A stretch of DNA of 14,433 bases from an uncultured Collinsella sp. (lineage in GTDB: Bacteria > Actinomycetota > Coriobacteriia > Coriobacteriales > Coriobacteriaceae). The position numbers and the translations under genes were made by a program. The stretch covers positions 1 to 14,433 of the forward strand of contig CABUKS010000037.1 in NCBI GenBank assembly GCA_902492235.1, read 5' to 3'. The notes under the pieces are model-generated. The model worked only from the letters and a program-made list of their open reading frames with translations, did no database searches and was not told where the DNA came from. Below are positions 1-7,381 of the stretch, piece by piece; positions within the stretch are counted from its first letter, which is position 1, and each line of letters opens with the position of its first letter.

Positions 1-13
1 TTGCTGCACTGAC

Positions 14-212
14 TTTTCTGAATGCCGGGCCCGAATTAGTTAACCTAGCTCCCGGGGCGGACCGGAGGGCATGAAGTTTGTCGCGAGTTCCGCACGCAAA
101 GGAAAGCACTTAATGTGCTTTCCGTCTTGCGCAGGACTGTAGAGCAGCAAACTTCATGCCCTCCGGTCCGCCCCGGGAGCCACCGCTAAGTTATCCCCCG
201 GCATTCAGAAAA
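14..212. repeat. Nested inverted-repeat (giant hairpin) element upstream of groES
   Basis: Three perfect inverted repeats are nested around one centre. The outer arms are 14-29 and 197-212 (16 bp, starting TTTTCTGAATGCCGGG). The middle arms are 48-79 and 149-180 (32 bp, GC-rich). The inner arms are 101-109 and 115-123 (GGAAAGCAC/GTGCTTTCC) around a 5-nt loop. That is 57 perfect pairs. The intervening segments 30-47/181-196 and 80-100/124-148 also pair partly, so one strand could fold into a single rod of about 199 nt. There is no gene in this stretch. It could be a MITE-like mobile repeat, a structured RNA, or a terminator or processing element of an upstream gene. I see no clear target-site duplication. 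The inverted repeats are certain; their function is unknown. Confidence 0.9.
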
Positions 213-308
213 TCTAAGTGCCAAAAAATAAGATTTTTTGACTCCGTGTTGTATAACCCGCCATTCGTGGGTATCATTCAACGCGTACGCAAACAAAAAG
301 GGTTAATT

Positions 309-327
309 CGCGTGGCATAACCACGCG
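309..327 (+). other. Small hairpin in the groES leader
   Basis: CGCGTGG (309-315) and CCACGCG (321-327) form a perfect 7-bp stem with a 5-nt loop. It ends a few bases before the groES Shine-Dalgarno AAGGAGGAG (about 335-343), which it leaves unpaired. It could stabilise the messenger or affect translation start, but nothing in the sequence proves a role. No CIRCE operator (TTAGCACTC-N9-GAGTGCTAA) is visible in the 349 bases before groES. Confidence 0.35.
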
Positions 328-349
328 GCCCAAAAAGGAGGAGACAAGC

Positions 350-643
350 ATGTCGTCTTTGAAGCCGCTTGCAGATCGTGTTCTGGTCAAGCCCGACGAG
401 GCCGAGCAGAAGACCGCTTCTGGTCTGTACATCGCCAGCAACGCTCAGGAGAAGCCGCAGCGCGGCACCATCGTTGCCGTGGGCGCCGGCAAGGTCAACG
501 ACAAGGGTGAGCGCATCCCCATGGACGTCAAGGTTGGTGACGTTGTCATCTACGGTAAGTTCGGTGGCAACGAGGTCAAGGTCGACGGCGAGAAGTATCT
601 GCTGATGCGCGCCGACGACATCTACGCTGTCGTCGAGGCCTAG
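350..643 (+). CDS. groES: Co-chaperonin GroES (10 kDa chaperonin)
   Basis: A 97-residue protein of normal family length. It forms the heptameric lid that closes the GroEL cavity in the cytoplasm so that bound proteins can fold. The N-terminus (KPLADRVLVKP) is typical of the Cpn10 family. The mobile loop lies around residues 17-34 and carries the hydrophobic LYI segment (26-28), where GroES contacts GroEL. The C-terminal half has the usual GDVVIYGKFGG and YLLMRADDIYAV strands. The ATG at 350 is preceded by a strong AAGGAGGAG. groEL follows after 96 bp with no terminator between them, so the two form the classical operon. Regulation cannot be read from the sequence: no CIRCE box or convincing promoter pair was found between the upstream hairpin element and the gene. 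Confidence 0.98.
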   Translation: MSSLKPLADRVLVKPDEAEQKTASGLYIASNAQEKPQRGTIVAVGAGKVNDKGERIPMDVKVGDVVIYGKFGGNEVKVDGEKYLLMRADDIYAVVEA

Positions 644-739
644 TCTCGTCAGAATCTCTGATTCGTCTTTGAACGCGCCCGCCGCATAGGACTCGGAAGC
701 GGCGACGCGAGTCACATTTCTTTTGGAGGATTACCTACC

Positions 740-2377
740 ATGGCAAAGAACATTACGTTCAACACCGATGCCCGCGCTAAGCTTGCCAAGGGCGTCAACA
801 CTCTGGCCGACGCCGTTACCGTCACCATGGGCCCCAAGGGTCGCTACGTTGCGCTGCAGCGCACGTTCGGTGCCCCGACCATCACCAACGACGGCGTTTC
901 CGTCGCCAAGGAGATCGAGCTCGAGGACAACATCGAGAACATGGGCGCTCAGCTGGTGAAGGAGGTCGCCACCAAGACCAACGACACCGTGGGTGACGGC
1001 ACCACCACCGCAACCCTGCTCGCCCAGGCCATCGTCAACGACGGTCTGCGCAATGTCGCCGCTGGCGCCAACCCGCTGGCCATCCGTCGCGGCATCGACA
1101 AGGCCGTCAACGCCGCCGTCGCCGAGATGAAGAAGCAGGCCAAGCCGGTCGAGACCAAGGAGCAGATCGCTTCCGTCGGTACCATCTCCGCCGGTGACCC
1201 CGAGGTCGGCGAGAAGATCGCCGAGGCCATGGAGGTCGTGGGCAAGGACGGCGTCATCACCGTCGAGGATTCCCAGACGTTCGACATCACCATCGACACC
1301 GTCGAGGGCATGCAGTTCGACAAGGGCTATGTCTCCGCTTACTTCGTCACGGACAACGACCGTATGGAGGCCGTGATGAAGGATCCGTACATCCTCATCA
1401 CCGACCAGAAGATCTCCAGCGTTCAGGACATCATGCCCGTTCTCGAGGCTGTCCAGCGCGCTGGCCGTGGCCTGCTCATCATCGCTGAGGACATCGACGG
1501 CGAGGCTCTGCCTACCCTGGTCCTCAACAAGATCCGTGGCGCCCTCAACGTCTGCGCCGTCAAGGCTCCGGGCTACGGCGATCGCCGCAAGCGCATCCTC
1601 GAAGACATCGCCGTCCTCACCGGTGGCCAGGCTGCCCTGGACGAGCTGGGCGTGAAGGTTGCTGACATCACCGCTGATATGCTCGGTACCGCTAAGTCCG
1701 TCACCATCTCCAAGGACAACACCGTCGTCGTCGGTGGCGCTGGCTCCAAGGAGGCCATCGACGCTCGTATCGCTCAGATCAAGGGTGAGATGGAGAACAC
1801 CACCTCTGACTTCGACCGCGAGAAGCTCCAGGAGCGCCTGGCCAAGCTCTCCGGTGGCGTTGCCGTCATCAAGGTCGGCGCTGCTACCGAGTCCGAGCTC
1901 AAGGAGATCAAGCACCGCGTCGAGGACGCCCTGCAGGCTACCCGCGCTGCTGTCGAGGAGGGCATTGTCGCCGGTGGCGGCGTCGCCTTCATGGATGCTG
2001 CTCCTGCGCTCGATGCTGTCGAGATCGACGACCCCGAGGAGAAGATCGGCGTCGATATCGTCAAGAAGGCTCTGACTGCTCCGGTCGCTACCATCGCCAA
2101 GAACGCTGGTTTTGAGGGCGCTGTCGTGGTCGACAAGGTTGCCGAGCTGCCCGCCGGCCAGGGTCTCAACTCTGCCAACGGCGAGTGGGGCGACATGATC
2201 GAGATGGGCGTCCTCGACCCCGTCAAGGTCAGCCGCGTCACCCTGCAGAACGCTGCTTCTGTCGCCAGCCTGATCCTCATCACCGAGGCCACCGTCTCCG
2301 ATGTGCCCAAGAACACTCAGCTTGAGGACGCTATCGCTGCTGCCACCGCTGGTCAGCAGGGCGGCGGTATGTACTAA
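740..2377 (+). CDS. groEL: Chaperonin GroEL (60 kDa chaperonin)
   Basis: A 545-residue protein with full-length Hsp60 features. It forms the double-ring ATP-driven folding chamber of the cytoplasm, working with GroES from the gene just upstream. The ATP-binding signatures TMGPKGR (residues 29-35) and GDGTTTAT (from about 86) are intact, with the catalytic Asp of the DGTTT motif. The equatorial GGGVAF stretch near residue 410 is also present. The C-terminus ends QQGGGMY, a short version of the usual GGM-repeat tail. Start ATG 740 follows TTGGAGGATT. The gene ends shortly before a strong intrinsic terminator. Codon use is strongly biased towards C-ending codons (AAG, GTC, ATC), as expected for a highly expressed gene. 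A 551-codon open frame on the opposite strand is only a shadow of this bias. Confidence 0.99.
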   Translation: MAKNITFNTDARAKLAKGVNTLADAVTVTMGPKGRYVALQRTFGAPTITNDGVSVAKEIELEDNIENMGAQLVKEVATKTNDTVGDGTTTATLLAQAIVNDGLRNVAAGANPLAIRRGIDKAVNAAVAEMKKQAKPVETKEQIASVGTISAGDPEVGEKIAEAMEVVGKDGVITVEDSQTFDITIDTVEGMQFDKGYVSAYFVTDNDRMEAVMKDPYILITDQKISSVQDIMPVLEAVQRAGRGLLIIAEDIDGEALPTLVLNKIRGALNVCAVKAPGYGDRRKRILEDIAVLTGGQAALDELGVKVADITADMLGTAKSVTISKDNTVVVGGAGSKEAIDARIAQIKGEMENTTSDFDREKLQERLAKLSGGVAVIKVGAATESELKEIKHRVEDALQATRAAVEEGIVAGGGVAFMDAAPALDAVEIDDPEEKIGVDIVKKALTAPVATIAKNAGFEGAVVVDKVAELPAGQGLNSANGEWGDMIEMGVLDPVKVSRVTLQNAASVASLILITEATVSDVPKNTQLEDAIAAATAGQQGGGMY

Positions 2378-2457
2378 GGCCGACAAGGTCTAGAACTCCC
2401 ACCGGGAATCCGGGGGCGTGACGGGGACTTCTCTCCGGAACGTCCTCGGTTAGATTA

Positions 2458-2510
2458 GGGCCCCTTGTCCTGCTCCTTTGGAGCCGCGGACAAGGGGCCC
2501 TTTTTTATTT
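2458..2510 (+). terminator. Intrinsic terminator of groESL
   Basis: GGGCCCCTTGTCC (2458-2470) pairs perfectly with GGACAAGGGGCCC (2488-2500). The loop holds a second small hairpin, GCTCC-TTT-GGAGC (2472-2484). TTTTTTATTT follows at once. This is a textbook Rho-independent terminator for the plus strand. On the minus strand the stem is not followed by T residues, so it does not obviously end the opposing gene. Confidence 0.93.
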
Positions 2511-2567
2511 AATGAGGCGCTTTCCGTTTTGTTTGAATGGTGATGTAAGAGGAAGGGCGCCGAGGAA

Positions 2568-4139
2568 TCAGAGCAGCCCTCTTGCTCGCTCGTCGTAGAT
2601 TTTATTGAGCTCCGATTGCACGTACTCTTCTTTGAGCTTGGCAATGAAACGCACGTCCGAGAACAGTCGGTAGATGAGTATCGCTGCGCCTCCGAGGTCG
2701 AGGCACTCGGGATTCTCTTTGATTAACGCCCGTATGACGCTGCTTGAAGTTGCGATGGTATCGGACAGGAGGATGATTTTCTTGGTACGTGCTTGGTACA
2801 TCTCGGTGCAGTAATCTGATCCGTCGTCCTTGAATATCAACGAGCACCCGTGAAGTGCCGCTATCAACCAGTTGATAAGCGCCGCCATACCTGCCTGCAC
2901 GCCGACTTTCAGCACATCGCCGGTGCTGACGTATTTGGTAAGCGCCTCGGTATGTGTTTTGTCGAGGATGAGATTGGCGAATGGAATCTGTATCCCGCAT
3001 GGCGTGTAGAGGTCTGTGCCGATGTGGATCAGCTGCTTGATCAGAGCAGCCGCGGCGGCTTCCGGCTCGCTCACGACGCGCCTTCCTGCCGCAACCAGCA
3101 TCTCTACAGTCCCGGCGGGCGCCCCGATCTGCGGATTTTTCCCAAAGGCGTCATAGGAGACCGAGTAGGTTGCGGGAATTCGTGCACCAATACCAAAAAT
3201 GTTGGTGTCTTTAACGCAGGTGATGCTGTTGGTCATGATGTTAGATGTTCCGAACACGAGACCGAGCACTGGGTCGTGGCCGAGGGTCGCGAACCGGTGG
3301 TTTGCGCCCTTGAAGAGTCCGATGTTTTCTGCTTCGTAGCGTGTCGCGTCGTAGGGCACTCCACGTGAATTAAGAATATGATGTTTTGAAGCGAACAGAT
3401 GGTTCGATTCCCGCGGCATCCTGTCATCGAAACCAGAGAAGACACGACCTTGGAAGTCGTGCAAAGCGTGTTCTTTTGCGTTGCCCGCTCCGGCACACTC
3501 GACCTTTGTCAGTGAGTTGATGATAAGAATGCGGGCGACTTGGAGCATAGTTGCGGCGACGACGAAGGCCGCGTCGGCATCCTGCAGTCGTGTCCGCTCC
3601 TTGAACTCCCGGTCGATGCGCTGAAGGTTCTCGCCGTACTCGCGGACGGACTTTTCGACTGCCCGCTCGGCCCGGCTCTCGTCAACGGCCATGCATGCCG
3701 CCCTCGCCGCCATATAGTCGGCAAAGAGCCTGCAGGCATGCTCCTCTTCTTCTGTCACCTGACCGTCCGACGCCGCGGCGACATACAACTGCTCGGCTAT
3801 GGAGTCCAGCGACACGATGCTAACGTTGTCCAAGCAGTCCTTGACTTGGTCGAAGGACAAACCCTCGTCATCCGCGATGGCCTGCACCTTCGTCTTGACG
3901 TTATTTGGGAGGCCGCCGTCCAGCTTGAGGTAATTGAGACCCTCCTCGAGCCACTTCTGCTCCTCTTGGGAGAAGTCACCGTCGCAGCGCATCAGGAAGC
4001 AAAGCGTCGCCACGTACGCGTAGATGAAATTGTGTCGCTTCTCTCCCGCAAGGTAGGCGCCCTGCTTGATTCCGTCACGGAAACCCTTGATGCGTGCCCC
4101 TGCGGAGTCGCGCGGAGAATGAGTTCTCCTTGATGGCAT
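2568..4139 (-). CDS. TerB-like domain protein with unrecognised C-terminal domain (probably the downstream part of a frame-split gene)
   Basis: About 523 residues from the ATG at 4139, which has GGAGG nine bases upstream; a TTG at 4178 with AAGGAG is an alternative. The first 14 or so residues are Arg/Ser-rich and look like out-of-frame text. Recognisable protein begins at ARIKGFRDGIKQG. Roughly residues 40-150 resemble the TerB fold family: helical, with two acidic segments, RCDGDFSQEEQKWLE and ASDGQVTEEEEHACRLF. The C-terminal ~300 residues hold a conserved-looking GHDPVLGLVFGTSNIMT stretch and a hydrophobic helix (GMAALINWLIAALHG). I do not recognise this domain. The TerB family is linked to tellurite and stress loci and to membrane-associated processes, but no function can be assigned here. 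The gene overlaps the minus-strand frame 4075-4506 and is probably its continuation. Confidence 0.7.
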   Translation of the reverse strand: MPSRRTHSPRDSAGARIKGFRDGIKQGAYLAGEKRHNFIYAYVATLCFLMRCDGDFSQEEQKWLEEGLNYLKLDGGLPNNVKTKVQAIADDEGLSFDQVKDCLDNVSIVSLDSIAEQLYVAAASDGQVTEEEEHACRLFADYMAARAACMAVDESRAERAVEKSVREYGENLQRIDREFKERTRLQDADAAFVVAATMLQVARILIINSLTKVECAGAGNAKEHALHDFQGRVFSGFDDRMPRESNHLFASKHHILNSRGVPYDATRYEAENIGLFKGANHRFATLGHDPVLGLVFGTSNIMTNSITCVKDTNIFGIGARIPATYSVSYDAFGKNPQIGAPAGTVEMLVAAGRRVVSEPEAAAAALIKQLIHIGTDLYTPCGIQIPFANLILDKTHTEALTKYVSTGDVLKVGVQAGMAALINWLIAALHGCSLIFKDDGSDYCTEMYQARTKKIILLSDTIATSSSVIRALIKENPECLDLGGAAILIYRLFSDVRFIAKLKEEYVQSELNKIYDERARGLL

Positions 4140-4506
4140 TGATTCCGCCCTCCACGGTCGATGCCGCGTCGGACGCAAGGGACGATGCTCCTTGGGCCAG
4201 ATCTACGGCGGCACCGATGACAATTCCGCCTACCGTGTTCGCGGCTCCTGCAATCGTTTTTCCTGCATCAGACGACGCAATTTGCTCGCCGGCACTCGAC
4301 ATACCTTCCGCAACCGAGCACATGGCGCTGCCGATGGCCTCGGATGCCGAGGTGGCCGTATCGACGATAACGTTTCCCGCGCCCTCAGCTGCATTCGTGG
4401 CGTCTTTGGCGGCGGACTCGATGACCGCCGATGCGTCTTTTGCCGCCTCACCGGCGGCTCGGGCGGCTTGGGATAGAGCTTTCCCGAGATTAAGTTCTAC
4501 TGCCAA
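4075..4506 (-). CDS. Ala/Gly-rich helical protein, likely the N-terminal part of the frame-split TerB-like gene
   Basis: A 143-residue frame starting at TTG 4506, with AGGAG six bases upstream. The protein is almost all Ala, Gly, Ser, Asp and Glu with repeated AAxxAxxAxE-like patterns, which suggests long amphipathic helices. A glycine-zipper-like segment (GAANTVGGIVIGAAVDLA, about residues 84-101) could touch membrane. The last 11 or so residues (ARLRRGTHQGFP) look out of frame. The next frame over carries the plausible continuation ARIKGFRDGIKQG into the TerB-like domain. The simplest reading is one original protein of roughly 650-665 residues, interrupted near 4109-4114. Two overlapping genes or programmed frameshifting remain possible. 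No promoter could be assigned. An inverted repeat, GCGCAGT (4532-4538)/ACTGCGC (4554-4560), lies just upstream. Confidence 0.6.
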   Translation of the reverse strand: MAVELNLGKALSQAARAAGEAAKDASAVIESAAKDATNAAEGAGNVIVDTATSASEAIGSAMCSVAEGMSSAGEQIASSDAGKTIAGAANTVGGIVIGAAVDLAQGASSLASDAASTVEGGINAIKENSFSARLRRGTHQGFP

Positions 4507-4658
4507 TTTGTTCTCCTGACATACGCGGGTTGCGCAGTGACCTCCTTCATACTACTGCGCGGTGCGGAGCATTGGGCTCGTCGGTGGATTGATGATTTCG
4601 GAAAGCGGGATACTGCATCTCCATTCCGTTTCCCTACCATAAATTACCCTTGGCATAC

Positions 4659-4686
4659 TTGCGCGAAAGCCTACTGGTGCTACACT
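4659..4686 (+). promoter_or_regulatory. Candidate extended -10 promoter for the riboflavin operon
   Basis: A TTGCGC -35-like box (4659-4664), a 16-base spacer and TGC-TACACT (extended -10, hexamer 4681-4686) place the transcript start near 4693, just ahead of the riboswitch. A perfect 12-bp palindrome, CACTTGCAAGTG (4683-4694), overlaps the -10 box and start site and could be an operator. Confidence 0.45.
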
Positions 4687-4699
4687 TGCAAGTGCTGTT

Positions 4700-4877
4700 T
4701 CAGGGCGGGGTGAAATTCCCCACTGGCGGTAAATCGGGCGGCGCCAAAGGGGTGCCGTGGCGCAGGCGAGGCGTCTGCGGCCGAGCCGATGAGTCCGCGA
4801 CCCGTGTGTGCGTTGGCTCGCATGCCGGCTGAACTGGTGAGACCCCAGTACCAACGGTTAGAGTCCGGATGAAAGAG
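4700..4877 (+). promoter_or_regulatory. FMN riboswitch (RFN element)
   Basis: The conserved blocks of the RFN element are present in order: CAGGGCGGGGTGAAATTCCC with CACTGGCGGT (4701-4730), AGTCCGCGA (4792-4800), GCCGGCTGAACTGGTGAGACC (about 4824-4843) and ACCAACGGTTAGAGTCCGGATGAAAGA (about 4850-4876). A variable arm of roughly 60 nt (4731-4791) is longer than usual. RFN aptamers bind FMN and lower expression of riboflavin synthesis or uptake genes. The element ends within the ribosome-binding region of the next gene (AGAGG at 4874-4878, start codon at 4890). No terminator with a U-run follows, so control is inferred to be at translation start. Confidence 0.95.
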
Positions 4878-4889
4878 GCAGGTGATCTT

Positions 4890-5480
4890 ATGTCTGAACA
4901 GTCGCAGCATATCCATTTTGAGAACACGAATAGGTGGAGCACCAAACAGCTCGTAACCATGGCGTTGATGTGCGCCTTGGGCGCCCTGTTTATGTACGTG
5001 CAGCTGCCCATTCTTCCTTCGGCGCCGTTTTTGACCTATGACCCGTCGCTGGTGCCGGCGATGGTGTGCGGGTTTGCGTACGGCCCTGGTGCCGGCACTG
5101 CCGTTGCCGCCATGGCGATCGTTATCCATGCACTCACCACGGGCGACTGGGTCGGCGCGCTTATGAACCTGGTTGCCACGCTGGGCTACATTCTGCCCGC
5201 GGCTATCGTCTACCAGAAGATGCATACCTATAAGGGTGCCGTGATTGGCCTGGTGCTCGGCGTTATTGCCGCTACGGCGTTGTCTATGGCCGCAAACCTT
5301 ACCATTGGCGTATGGTTCTGGTATGGCTCGGTCGATGTGATCGCCCCGCTCATGCTTCCCGCCGTTTTGCCGTTCAACCTTATCAAGACCGTGCTTAACT
5401 CGGTGTTGACGCTGGCGGTGTATAAGGCGGTCTCCGACCTCATCACGCCTAAAAAGGACCAGGTCAAAGGCCGCGCATGA
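4890..5480 (+). CDS. ribU: Riboflavin-specific ECF transporter substrate-binding (S) component RibU
   Basis: A 196-residue integral membrane protein. S components of energy-coupling factor transporters bind the vitamin in the membrane and dock on the EcfA/EcfT module. Hydrophobic segments lie at about residues 18-40, 53-80, 93-108, 114-140 and 150-180. The segment YDPSLVPAMVCGFAYGPGAG (50-69) and the late FNLIKTVLNSVL are typical of RibU proteins. The FMN riboswitch directly upstream supports riboflavin as the substrate. An in-frame ATG at 4869 lies inside the conserved 3' end of the riboswitch, so the ATG at 4890 is the better start. The stop overlaps the ATG of the ATPase gene (ATGA at 5477-5480), so the two are likely translationally coupled. 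Confidence 0.92.
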   Translation: MSEQSQHIHFENTNRWSTKQLVTMALMCALGALFMYVQLPILPSAPFLTYDPSLVPAMVCGFAYGPGAGTAVAAMAIVIHALTTGDWVGALMNLVATLGYILPAAIVYQKMHTYKGAVIGLVLGVIAATALSMAANLTIGVWFWYGSVDVIAPLMLPAVLPFNLIKTVLNSVLTLAVYKAVSDLITPKKDQVKGRA

Positions 5481-7381
5481 TTGAGTGTCGGGGCGTTTCC
5501 TTTAGCTATGACGGTGCCGTACCGGCACTCGACGGCGTCGATCTGAACATCGAGGATGGCGAGTTTTTCTGCATCCTCGGCGGAAACGGGTCGGGCAAGT
5601 CGACGTTTGCCAAGCATCTGAATGCGCTGCTGCAGCCCGATGCGGGCACGGTGCGCATCGATGGCATAGATGCGTCCGACCCCGAGCTGGTCTACGACAT
5701 TCGTTCGACCGCGGGCATGGTATTCCAGAATCCCGATGATCAGCTGGTGGCAACGCTTGTCGAAGATGACGTTGCGTTCGGTCCCGAAAACCTTGGCGTG
5801 CCATCGGCGCAAATTGCGCAGCGCGTACGCGAGGCGCTGAAGGGCGTGGGCCTGGTGGGCTTTGAGTGCCACGAGACCCATGCGCTTTCGGGCGGCCAAA
5901 AGCAGCGCGTGGCGCTTGCCGGCGTGCTCGCCATGGAACCGCGCGTGCTCATATTGGACGAGGCCTCCTCGATGCTCGATCCGCGCGGACGCAAGGGCCT
6001 CATGAAGGCTTGCCGCGCGTTGCACGATCGCGGCATGACTATCGTGATGATTACGCACTTTATGGAAGAAGCCGCCGAGGCCGATCGTGTCGCCGTGTTT
6101 CAGACAGGGCGCGTTGCCATGCTCGGTACGCCCGAGGAAATCTTGACGCGGGCAGACGAACTTGTGCAGCTCAACTTGGATATGCCGGCGTCGTGCTGTC
6201 TAGGTAGGGCACTTCGTGAGAAGGGCGTACCCGTTTGCGCGCAGGTGCGTGAGGCGGATATGGTCGCCGAGATTGCACAGGCTTATGCCGAGCGGAGTGG
6301 GGCGGACATAGCAGGGCAGCCTTCCGCATCCGATTCCCATGTGCTTGACAATGGATCCTCTGCGGCCGACGGGATAGCCGCGTCGGAGCCCGTTATCGAG
6401 ATTTCGCACCTCTCGCATAGTTACTCGCTGAGCGCCCGCGAGCGCCGTCGCTGGCGCAAGCGCTCGGCCACTGCGGGCGCATCGAGCAAACAGGCCCTTT
6501 GGGGCAACGATCCAAACAGCCCCTGGGCGCTTCGTGATGTTACGCTGACGGTGCGTCGTGGCGAGTTTCTGGGACTGGCGGGTCATACCGGCTCGGGTAA
6601 ATCGACGCTGGTTCAGCATCTCAACGGGTTGATTCGTCCGCAGGAGGGAAGCGTTTGCGCGCTGGGGCTCGACCTATCAAACAAGAAAGACGCCGCCGCT
6701 GTTAAGGCCAAGGTCGGCGTGGTGTTTCAGTATCCCGAGCGCCAGCTATTTGCCGAGACCGTGGCGCAGGACGTGGCGTTTGGCCCGCGCAACCTTGGCC
6801 TGCCGCAAGACGAGGTCGCACGCCGTGTCGCATCATCGCTCGCACGCGTGGGACTTGACCTTGCCGCGATAGGCGACAAGAGCCCCTTTGAGCTTTCGGG
6901 CGGCCAGCAGCGGCGTGTGGCGTTTGCTGGCGTGCTTGCTATGGAGCCCGAGGTCCTAGTACTCGATGAGCCCATGGCAGGGCTCGATCCGGCTGCGCGC
7001 AGGGATTTCCTAGGGCTCATCGGTCGACTCCATCGCGAGGGCCTGACCGTTGTCATGGTTTCGCACAGCATGGATGATCTGACAAATTGTTGTAACCGTA
7101 TCGTTGTGATGAACGAGGGCGCCGTGTTTGCCGAGGGAACGCCCGCGCAGGTTTTTGCGCGCGCGGATGAGCTCAAGTCGATCGGCCTGGGCGTTCCTGC
7201 CGCCCAGCGTATGGCGCTGGCGCTCGCGGAAGCGGGCGTGCCGCTGCACTTTGACGGCCTCTATACGGTTGAGTCGTTGGCAGACGAGTTGGTGGACCTG
7301 CTAAACGGTCGCTCAGACGGTTCTTCTAACGTCTCGGACAAGGTCAAACCCGAAACGGTCGCGCGAGAGGAGGGCTGCTAA
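5477..7381 (+). CDS. Fused two-domain ECF transporter ATPase (EcfA1-EcfA2)
   Basis: A 634-residue cytoplasmic protein with two complete ABC ATPase domains, where most ECF systems use two separate subunits. Domain 1: Walker A GGNGSGKST (35-43), Q-loop QNPDDQ (Q84), signature LSGGQ (137-141), Walker B LILDE (158-162), switch His194. Domain 2 (from about 305): Walker A GHTGSGKST (369-377), QYPERQLF (Q418), LSGGQ (473-477), LVLDE (494-498), His530. The QNPDDQ and QYPERQLF signatures match the EcfA1 and EcfA2 types. ATP hydrolysis drives vitamin uptake through EcfT and an S component. The linker (about 232-304) is loosely conserved and low in complexity. Domain 2 carries a basic insertion, RERRRWRKRS (321-330). 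The gene overlaps ribU by 4 bases and ecfT by 1. Confidence 0.96.
   Translation: MIECRGVSFSYDGAVPALDGVDLNIEDGEFFCILGGNGSGKSTFAKHLNALLQPDAGTVRIDGIDASDPELVYDIRSTAGMVFQNPDDQLVATLVEDDVAFGPENLGVPSAQIAQRVREALKGVGLVGFECHETHALSGGQKQRVALAGVLAMEPRVLILDEASSMLDPRGRKGLMKACRALHDRGMTIVMITHFMEEAAEADRVAVFQTGRVAMLGTPEEILTRADELVQLNLDMPASCCLGRALREKGVPVCAQVREADMVAEIAQAYAERSGADIAGQPSASDSHVLDNGSSAADGIAASEPVIEISHLSHSYSLSARERRRWRKRSATAGASSKQALWGNDPNSPWALRDVTLTVRRGEFLGLAGHTGSGKSTLVQHLNGLIRPQEGSVCALGLDLSNKKDAAAVKAKVGVVFQYPERQLFAETVAQDVAFGPRNLGLPQDEVARRVASSLARVGLDLAAIGDKSPFELSGGQQRRVAFAGVLAMEPEVLVLDEPMAGLDPAARRDFLGLIGRLHREGLTVVMVSHSMDDLTNCCNRIVVMNEGAVFAEGTPAQVFARADELKSIGLGVPAAQRMALALAEAGVPLHFDGLYTVESLADELVDLLNGRSDGSSNVSDKVKPETVAREEGC

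Noticed and set aside
71..142. Possible 23-residue peptide (MKFVASSARKGKH...) inside the nested hairpin
   Set aside because: GGAGGG is only one base before the ATG, and the frame is fixed by the palindrome; a similar short frame exists on the other strand.
238..257. TTGACT and TATAAC as a groES promoter
   Set aside because: The two hexamers are only 8 bases apart, far below the 16-18 needed; TATAAC alone has no good -35 partner.
731..2386. 551-codon open frame antisense to groEL
   Set aside because: It is an exact shadow of groEL caused by strong third-position C bias. The protein is low-complexity Asp/Gly/Leu/Val text with no recognisable domain.
4094..4519. 141-codon plus-strand frame opposite the Ala-rich protein
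   Set aside because: It mirrors the Ala-rich codons of the minus-strand gene, and I saw no independent support for it.
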